A DNA stretch of 11,226 nt from Bacteroidales bacterium (lineage in GTDB: Bacteria > Bacteroidota > Bacteroidia > Bacteroidales > F082): positions 1-11,226 of the forward strand of contig JAILDR010000146.1 of NCBI GenBank assembly GCA_024689285.1, given 5' to 3'. The notes under the pieces are model-generated. The model made no database searches, was not told the origin of the DNA, and saw only the letters and a program-made list of their open reading frames with translations. Of this stretch, positions 5,935 to 11,226 are shown piece after piece. A program made the translations under genes and the position numbers. Each line of letters starts with the position of its first letter. Position 1 is the first letter of the stretch.

Positions 5935-8900
5935 TTATTTATTGTTCACTATGACTTTTTGCACTCTGCACTTCTCGCCGTTGGTGAGACGCATGAGATA
6001 GACACCACTGGCCACTTTAGGCAATCTGACTCTGCTTTGTCCATCGTTGACGTGGGTATGCATCAGGACGTGGCCCAGCACATCGACAAACTCAAGCTCG
6101 CCTTCGCCCGTCACCACCCATTCCGAGCCATCGAAGAAGACGAACAGGTCGTTGTCCAGGTTTTCGTCCACATCGGTCACATTGAAGACGATGAGGAAGC
6201 GCGACCAGTAGTCGTTCTTATGACCCTCGAAGGTGTAGGTGTCGTTGCGAAGCATGTCGTATTGGATGCCCGTGATATTGTCGATGAGATACATGCTATG
6301 GAAGTCGCCGTTGGCTATGTTCCACTTGATGGTGAAGATGTCGTCCTCCTTGGCCTCAAACCACAGCGGCACGCGGTCGGTGCCTTCTTGTGCGAAGCAA
6401 GCCGCATAGTACTCATGGTCGTGATGGGCATAGAACGAGCCGTTGCCCACGCGCAGGTCTTTCAGCTTAGTGGCGCCACCCCACTCGGGACGCTCAAACT
6501 CGATGACCGTCACGTCGGCGCAGCCTTTGTCGCTGCTCAGATAGAGGTTGACCAGAGGATAGGCCGGACGATCATCACGGAAGTGGCCTCCTAAGTTTAC
6601 AACATCGCGGGGTACCAACATATCTTGTGTGAAGGTCAACTCTCCGACAAGCGGCGATGCGGGATTTTGCTTTGCCATCACGTAGAAGCCTTGGTGCGGA
6701 TGCAGATAACGCTCGGCATATTCACCACCTTTGGAACCATTCACAGGATAATACCTGAACGCAGTGCTGGGGACCCCGCTTATTTTGTCGTAGGCATCTG
6801 CATTATAGACCACATAGAACGCGCCTTCATCCGTAGTACCATGCATGTGATGATCCAACGCATTCGCGTTATCAGTATTAGCAGCCACCTTGTTAAAGTC
6901 CAGATAGCCATGGAAGGGATTACCCACCAGGTTCCAGCCCGGAAGTTTCGACGAAGTGGTATAGGTCAAATTGATGCTCTGGTTGTCTGCATTCAGCATA
7001 CCGTGGCTTTGCATGAAGGTTTCAACGCCGATGGAAGCCATGTAGCCACGACCCACGATGAGGTTGTCCTCGTTCTGCTTTTTCGTAGCCCCGTGAACTG
7101 GCTCATAGTCAATCTGTTCATGCTCGCCGTCGCTCTTCCAGTGGTTCGGGCCGTTGCGCTTGAAGTTAATCCAGTGGTAGTCGGGCTCTGTCCAGGTATA
7201 GAAGTCCATACCGTAAGGATAGAGACCGGCCTCTTGTGCATAGCTTTCGGTGATGCAGCCTGCACTGAATTCAAATCCCGTGACATTGTTGCCGGCATTG
7301 GCCACACGGCTCGGGAAGTAACCGTCAACCCAACCACTACCTGTAGCGTCTGTCAAATGTCCGTTTTGGCTTTGGCTGTTCTCCCAACCCTTCATCCAAT
7401 AACGGATGTTACTGGATCCACCGCTTTGCAGCCAACTGAACTCGCCGCTGGATGAATTCCATGGATTGTTGGAAGGCCCACCATTAACATTGTCATCCTT
7501 ATAGTCGAATCCCAAAGGAGCGGCTCGCAACGGTGAGGAGAACATGTGCCAGTCGCGGGGCAGGTTGTAGGGTCCCATACTCAGCCAGTTGAGACCATAG
7601 TTGATGCCAGGTGTTGAGGTGGCTTGGCCGCATGAGTTGTCGAAGGTGATACCGACGTAGGTTTCATCCAGCTCCGACAGCTTGCCTGGATACTTGATGG
7701 AGGCATGTTCGTAGATACTCACCTTGTCGGCCTCAATAGTGACGTCAGCAAGTGCATCATCACCGTTAAAGTCCGACGTATCATCATGGCCGTCAACGTC
7801 GCCATAGACGAACACATACTCGTCGCGCGTGAGCATTGTGCTGAGGTGCTTGTCGTTGCCGTCGCGTGCCGTGCCGCCGTATTGCAGGGCTACACCTTTA
7901 TTATAAGTGGCCAAGCTACGGAAATCGTCAGTACTGGCGATATCTTCAGCACTCGTGTCATCAAGCAGGAGCACCGGCAGGTCGCCATTGATTTCTGACA
8001 GACCAGGACGTGCCCAGCGGGCATATCCGTGGCCACTGTTGCCAACCACCCAGCGGTTCAGCGCAATGAACATGGCCGTGTCTTTCTCTGCCCCCAGCTG
8101 AATCTTGTTGTCTTCATACATGTAGCCATACACGTCTGAACTCATGGTAGGCGTGTATTCACTGCAATGAGAATAGTTTTCATCTTGAATGATGAACTTG
8201 AAATCCGTATCATTACCCATCACATAATGGTCTTGCATCACATAACAATTGGTCATGTTACTCGACGGGGAATCGTTTTTGATGGCAAGGCTACCAAAGT
8301 TGCTGGAGGTGAGGCTTTCGCAACCATGTACAGCCACATAGCAATTGTTTACCGTTGCATTAACGCCATTGAAGCCCATGAGACCACCTATGGTGTTGTT
8401 CCCCGAGGAACTGTCAAGGACACTGAACTTTGCATTGACAAACGAGTTGCTGATACTGCTGCCACTGCTGCCACTCGAGGTTTTACCCACCAAACCGCCC
8501 ACAGGACCGGTGACAAACTTGCCTACATTGATTTCAGGCATGGCCATAGAGGAGTGGACCTGTCCGCTCTTCATCTCTCCCACCAAGCCGCCCGCTACAA
8601 CATCATGTGCATACGTATAGTTGGGGCAAACGATATTGACGGCAGCCTCGCTGTTAGAGATAACGGCATTGTCTCCCTCAAGATAACCGACCAAGCCACC
8701 GATGTTGTAGGTGCCGTAGTCGTCCTCGCGGGAATTGCTGGGAAGGACCTCCGGATGGATAGAGCCGCCTACCACGAAGGTGCGCTTGATCTTACCTCCA
8801 ACAACCCGGCCAAACATGCCGTAGTCGGAGCGCTTGTAGCGCAGGTCACGTTTGCCAAGATACTTGACAATGAGATTGTTGATTGTATGACCCTTACCGT

Positions 8901-11226
8901 CGTAAATGCCCTTGAACGGATGATCATCGTCTCCAAGCGGCACCCAGACATATTGGTTCATATCCAAATCACGGATCTGCTGGATGGTGACGCCTTCAAA
9001 ATCGGTGGCTGTCGCTCCGTTCATGCCAGCCGACTTGCTGATGAGCCAGGCCAAGTCTTCCTCTGAATCGATGTTGCTGTAGTTAAAGCCTTCAGGCTCG
9101 GTTCTCACCACATTGGCCCAGGTCCAACCGAAATACAAAGCATTCGGATTGAGCGACGTACCTTCGTCACCATAGAAATAGGTGTTTTTGTCATCTCTGG
9201 TGAAGAACCAGCTTAGGTCGTCATGGAAGTAGTTCTGGCTCCATACCGTGCTGGCAATTCCAGACGTTTCGGCAACCGCCACCGGCGAGAAGGTGTTATT
9301 CAAATAACTTGCGTCGGTATTGCGGATGGGGCTGGTCACACCGATATAGGAGCCGGTAGTCAAAGCTCCAGAGAGAGTGAGGCTCTTGGAGAAGGTAGGC
9401 AGATACACATTGCTCTCGATGGTACCGTCACCTTTCTTCTGCTTGTTGCCTTCGATGGTCACCAGACCTTCCACTTTCACCACAGCCGCATCATCGGGAG
9501 CCACATACAAGCCACCACCATTATAGATGGTATAGTTTGTCGTGACAGAAGGCTCACCGGCAGTGATGCTCACCGTGCCCGTGAAATCAGGATTGGTGAA
9601 ATAGTTGGTAAAACTATAATCGTGTGCATCCTGGGTGATGGTGAAGGTGTTCGCATCCCAGTTGTTGTAGCCGCGTTGCAGGATGGTACCGTTGGTCAGG
9701 ATTTCAGTACCCGGTTGGGTATGGTTGCCCTTCAGCACCAGCGTACCCTTCTTGACCTCCACCAACGGGGCATTGCTTCCCGTTTCGGAGAAGGCGCCTG
9801 CCACATGGGTATTGACTTCGTGTTGCGTCATTTCATCCGGATTATGGCTGATGCCATACAAGCCGTCGAGCAACACATTGTCCATAACGAGGGTCTTGGA
9901 AGCATCCATGTCATCGTCGAGGACGAGCATCGGGCCGTAGTAAGCGCCTGGACCTGCTGTTACACCTGTTCCCAATCCGTTGTAGCTGGGATTTGCGGCA
10001 GGCGTTGGAGGTGTGCCACCGCCATGGTCATACTCGCCATTGCTCAACTTATGGCCACCCGGATAACGGTAAACCCTCAGTTGTTTGGCAGGAGTATGGT
10101 TGAGTTGGCCCGTGGTGCCTGGAGCAACGATTCCGGCCAATTCCTCCATTCCTGAAACAGGACCCACCGCATAAATGACATCTTCGGAAGCATCAAATAT
10201 ATCACTTGGTACAGTATTATCTTGCATAATACTTTGCGTGCCGCCATTAATGGTCTTCTTAGGCTTGTCAGGAAAACGACCCCAACTGTCAGAATTTGTG
10301 CCGTCTTTACCCCATTTACCCGTTCCATCCACATAATAAGGCTGTCCGGTAAAGGTAGGAACATACCATCCTCTACAGTCAAACAAATCGGGATTCATAT
10401 CGAAAACGACGTTGATATAAGGATATTGGTTGGTCTTGGTATAATCATCTCCGTTGTCAGTGTAGTAGTTATAAGGAGCATGATAGCTCAAGAAGCCGCC
10501 GTCGGCGGTATTAATATTATCCTTTGTCGGTGCCGACGCGCCCGTAACCTTTTGCCGTGCGTAGGCAAAGCTCTCGCTGTCATGAGGCTTGAACGGGCTG
10601 CTCATGCGGAAGAAGCCTTGCAACTCACCATACTGGTTCTCATTGCGGATATGGTAGCGCACAAAGAGCTTCGAACGTCCTTGGAAGAGGATGACGTTCT
10701 CCGCTTCACGCGAAAGAGCCCCAGCTGTCCCGTCTGAGTAATACATGTTGGCATTCGTGGTAATAGGCGTATCAAGTACATCCCTCACGCCAATCCAGGT
10801 GTAGGCAAGTTTGCGGAGGAAGAACTTATTGTATACGCTTTCTTTCAGCTTTACGCTACGCACCACCTTCACCGAGTCGATGTCGGCGGGGATAATGTTG
10901 GTAGGATTGTCAGCGTTGCCGAGCACGATGGACGAGCCATTGCAAACCATCAACGTAGTATCGACTTGATAAATGCCATAGAGCGTGGTCAAACCATCAA
11001 GGTTACTGATGTCGCGCGCGCCGGTGAGGGCAATGTTGGCATTGTCGAACAACAGGTTACCCACACGCTGAATGGTGGCCATGGGACGGGTGACGGATGT
11101 CAGAGTATCCAAGGCTCCAGCACTTTCCTTATGCCCCATGACACGTTCGCCATAGTTGCGCAATACGATATCGCGTCCTGCCGCACCCGACTCGCAGTTG
11201 GTGCCGCTGCCGATGAGGCTACCTCT
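5935..11226 (-). CDS. Giant T9SS-secreted surface protein with GLUG-type repeats (5' end beyond the window)
   Basis: At least 1763 residues; the frame is open through the right edge, so the signal peptide and true start are not seen. Numbering here is from the window edge. About 410-710 is rich in short Gly/Thr/Val strands (for example GTLVLKGNHT, GGGLYVAPDD), suggesting a right-handed beta-helix. FKGIYDGKGHTINNL near 770 and a row of GLUG-like units at about 800-965 (YGMFGRV, GGLVGYLEG, GGLVGEMKSG, GGLVGKTSSG, GGLMGFNG) are typical of bacterial adhesin-like proteins. Later segments carry DWHMFSSPL (near 1226) and WNLVGNPFHGYLDF (near 1436), patterns common in Bacteroidetes surface proteins. 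The last about 66 residues form a T9SS type A sorting domain: DVLGHVLMHTHVNDGQSRVRL-type strands, then LPKVASGVYLMRLTNGEK and a KVIV end. It is therefore probably carried across the outer membrane by the T9SS and attached or released there. No catalytic motif was seen; adhesion or a structural role is likely. It is followed by the small anchored protein. Confidence 0.88.
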   Translation of the reverse strand, partial: RGSLIGSGTNCESGAAGRDIVLRNYGERVMGHKESAGALDTLTSVTRPMATIQRVGNLLFDNANIALTGARDISNLDGLTTLYGIYQVDTTLMVCNGSSIVLGNADNPTNIIPADIDSVKVVRSVKLKESVYNKFFLRKLAYTWIGVRDVLDTPITTNANMYYSDGTAGALSREAENVILFQGRSKLFVRYHIRNENQYGELQGFFRMSSPFKPHDSESFAYARQKVTGASAPTKDNINTADGGFLSYHAPYNYYTDNGDDYTKTNQYPYINVVFDMNPDLFDCRGWYVPTFTGQPYYVDGTGKWGKDGTNSDSWGRFPDKPKKTINGGTQSIMQDNTVPSDIFDASEDVIYAVGPVSGMEELAGIVAPGTTGQLNHTPAKQLRVYRYPGGHKLSNGEYDHGGGTPPTPAANPSYNGLGTGVTAGPGAYYGPMLVLDDDMDASKTLVMDNVLLDGLYGISHNPDEMTQHEVNTHVAGAFSETGSNAPLVEVKKGTLVLKGNHTQPGTEILTNGTILQRGYNNWDANTFTITQDAHDYSFTNYFTNPDFTGTVSITAGEPSVTTNYTIYNGGGLYVAPDDAAVVKVEGLVTIEGNKQKKGDGTIESNVYLPTFSKSLTLSGALTTGSYIGVTSPIRNTDASYLNNTFSPVAVAETSGIASTVWSQNYFHDDLSWFFTRDDKNTYFYGDEGTSLNPNALYFGWTWANVVRTEPEGFNYSNIDSEEDLAWLISKSAGMNGATATDFEGVTIQQIRDLDMNQYVWVPLGDDDHPFKGIYDGKGHTINNLIVKYLGKRDLRYKRSDYGMFGRVVGGKIKRTFVVGGSIHPEVLPSNSREDDYGTYNIGGLVGYLEGDNAVISNSEAAVNIVCPNYTYAHDVVAGGLVGEMKSGQVHSSMAMPEINVGKFVTGPVGGLVGKTSSGSSGSSISNSFVNAKFSVLDSSSGNNTIGGLMGFNGVNATVNNCYVAVHGCESLTSSNFGSLAIKNDSPSSNMTNCYVMQDHYVMGNDTDFKFIIQDENYSHCSEYTPTMSSDVYGYMYEDNKIQLGAEKDTAMFIALNRWVVGNSGHGYARWARPGLSEINGDLPVLLLDDTSAEDIASTDDFRSLATYNKGVALQYGGTARDGNDKHLSTMLTRDEYVFVYGDVDGHDDTSDFNGDDALADVTIEADKVSIYEHASIKYPGKLSELDETYVGITFDNSCGQATSTPGINYGLNWLSMGPYNLPRDWHMFSSPLRAAPLGFDYKDDNVNGGPSNNPWNSSSGEFSWLQSGGSSNIRYWMKGWENSQSQNGHLTDATGSGWVDGYFPSRVANAGNNVTGFEFSAGCITESYAQEAGLYPYGMDFYTWTEPDYHWINFKRNGPNHWKSDGEHEQIDYEPVHGATKKQNEDNLIVGRGYMASIGVETFMQSHGMLNADNQSINLTYTTSSKLPGWNLVGNPFHGYLDFNKVAANTDNANALDHHMHGTTDEGAFYVVYNADAYDKISGVPSTAFRYYPVNGSKGGEYAERYLHPHQGFYVMAKQNPASPLVGELTFTQDMLVPRDVVNLGGHFRDDRPAYPLVNLYLSSDKGCADVTVIEFERPEWGGATKLKDLRVGNGSFYAHHDHEYYAACFAQEGTDRVPLWFEAKEDDIFTIKWNIANGDFHSMYLIDNITGIQYDMLRNDTYTFEGHKNDYWSRFLIVFNVTDVDENLDNDLFVFFDGSEWVVTGEGELEFVDVLGHVLMHTHVNDGQSRVRLPKVASGVYLMRLTNGEKCRVQKVIVNNK
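5938..6135 (-). other. T9SS type A sorting domain of the giant protein
   Basis: The C-terminal region of about 66 residues contains the hallmark order: a Val/Leu-rich strand with a Gly turn (VDVLGHVL), a strand ending in RVRL, LPKVASGVYLMRL, then a short positively charged K-V-I-V end. This family of tails directs proteins through the type IX secretion pore in Bacteroidetes. Confidence 0.85.
8340..8825 (-). repeat. GLUG-like repeat block within the giant protein
   Basis: Five degenerate units with cores YGMFGRV, GGLVGYL, GGLVGEM, GGLVGKT and GGLMGFN are spaced about 30-50 residues apart. Each is followed by an N-S or N-N turn leading to a cysteine-, serine- or valine-bearing strand (NSEAAV, NSFVNA, NNCYVA). 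The repeats are seen at protein level only; the DNA copies have diverged. Confidence 0.75.

Noticed and set aside
5959..7455. Two plus-strand open frames (5959-6594 and 6625-7455) opposite the 3' half of the giant gene
   Set aside because: No motifs or start signals; the opposite strand carries the T9SS tail and the GNPF region.
8455..8472. Two 9-bp copies of ACTGCTGCC in the giant gene, resembling the start of the repeat near 145-153
   Set aside because: They encode a short Gly-Ser-Ser run; similarity to the left-edge repeat is limited to about 11 bases of simple sequence and is likely chance.
8167..10155. Two long plus-strand open frames (8167-9066 and 9223-10155) opposite the giant gene
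   Set aside because: They have biased His/Ile/Val/Ala composition, no recognisable motif and no upstream signals, and lie exactly antisense to a well-supported protein with GLUG repeats; they are shadows of its codon usage.

Overview
The window looks like a chromosomal fragment from a member of the Bacteroidales, probably Prevotella-like or a related gut or rumen lineage that carries a type IX secretion system (T9SS). Three things point there. A giant surface protein ends in a recognisable T9SS type A sorting tail. Promoter-like TAnnTTTG boxes lie upstream of several genes. Most starts lack a Shine-Dalgarno sequence, as is usual in Bacteroidetes. The exact genus cannot be read from this sequence.

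Layout from left to right. Positions 1-471 (+) hold the 3' end of an unrecognised gene with an Ala/Thr-rich linker. It converges on, and overlaps by 46 bp, a minus-strand operon at 426-1775 that reads DUF4160 protein, DUF2442 protein, BadF/NagK-type sugar kinase. These three genes are joined by 8-bp and 4-bp start/stop overlaps. A roughly 100-bp A+T-rich divergent promoter region (1776-1875) separates the operon from speA (1876-3762, +), a biosynthetic arginine decarboxylase. A compact bidirectional terminator (3763-3797) fills the gap between speA and the convergent minus-strand gene for a long-chain acyl-CoA synthetase (3796-5565). From 5657 to the right edge the minus strand carries a two-gene unit. 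First in transcription order is a giant secreted protein, 5' truncated by the window, with at least 1763 residues, GLUG-type repeats and a T9SS tail. It is followed after 14 bp by a small exported protein with one C-terminal membrane helix and a polylysine tail.

speA (polyamine synthesis) and the acyl-CoA synthetase (fatty acid activation) are ordinary metabolic genes with their own promoters and a shared terminator. The parts most worth attention are two. One is the translationally coupled DUF4160-DUF2442-kinase operon, where a pair of uncharacterised small genes that often travel together is fused in expression to a sugar kinase. The other is the giant T9SS substrate paired with a small membrane-anchored partner whose C-terminus resembles a sorting or anchor signal. 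There is no RNA gene, CRISPR array or insertion sequence that I can support, and no gene-free stretch longer than about 100 bp.
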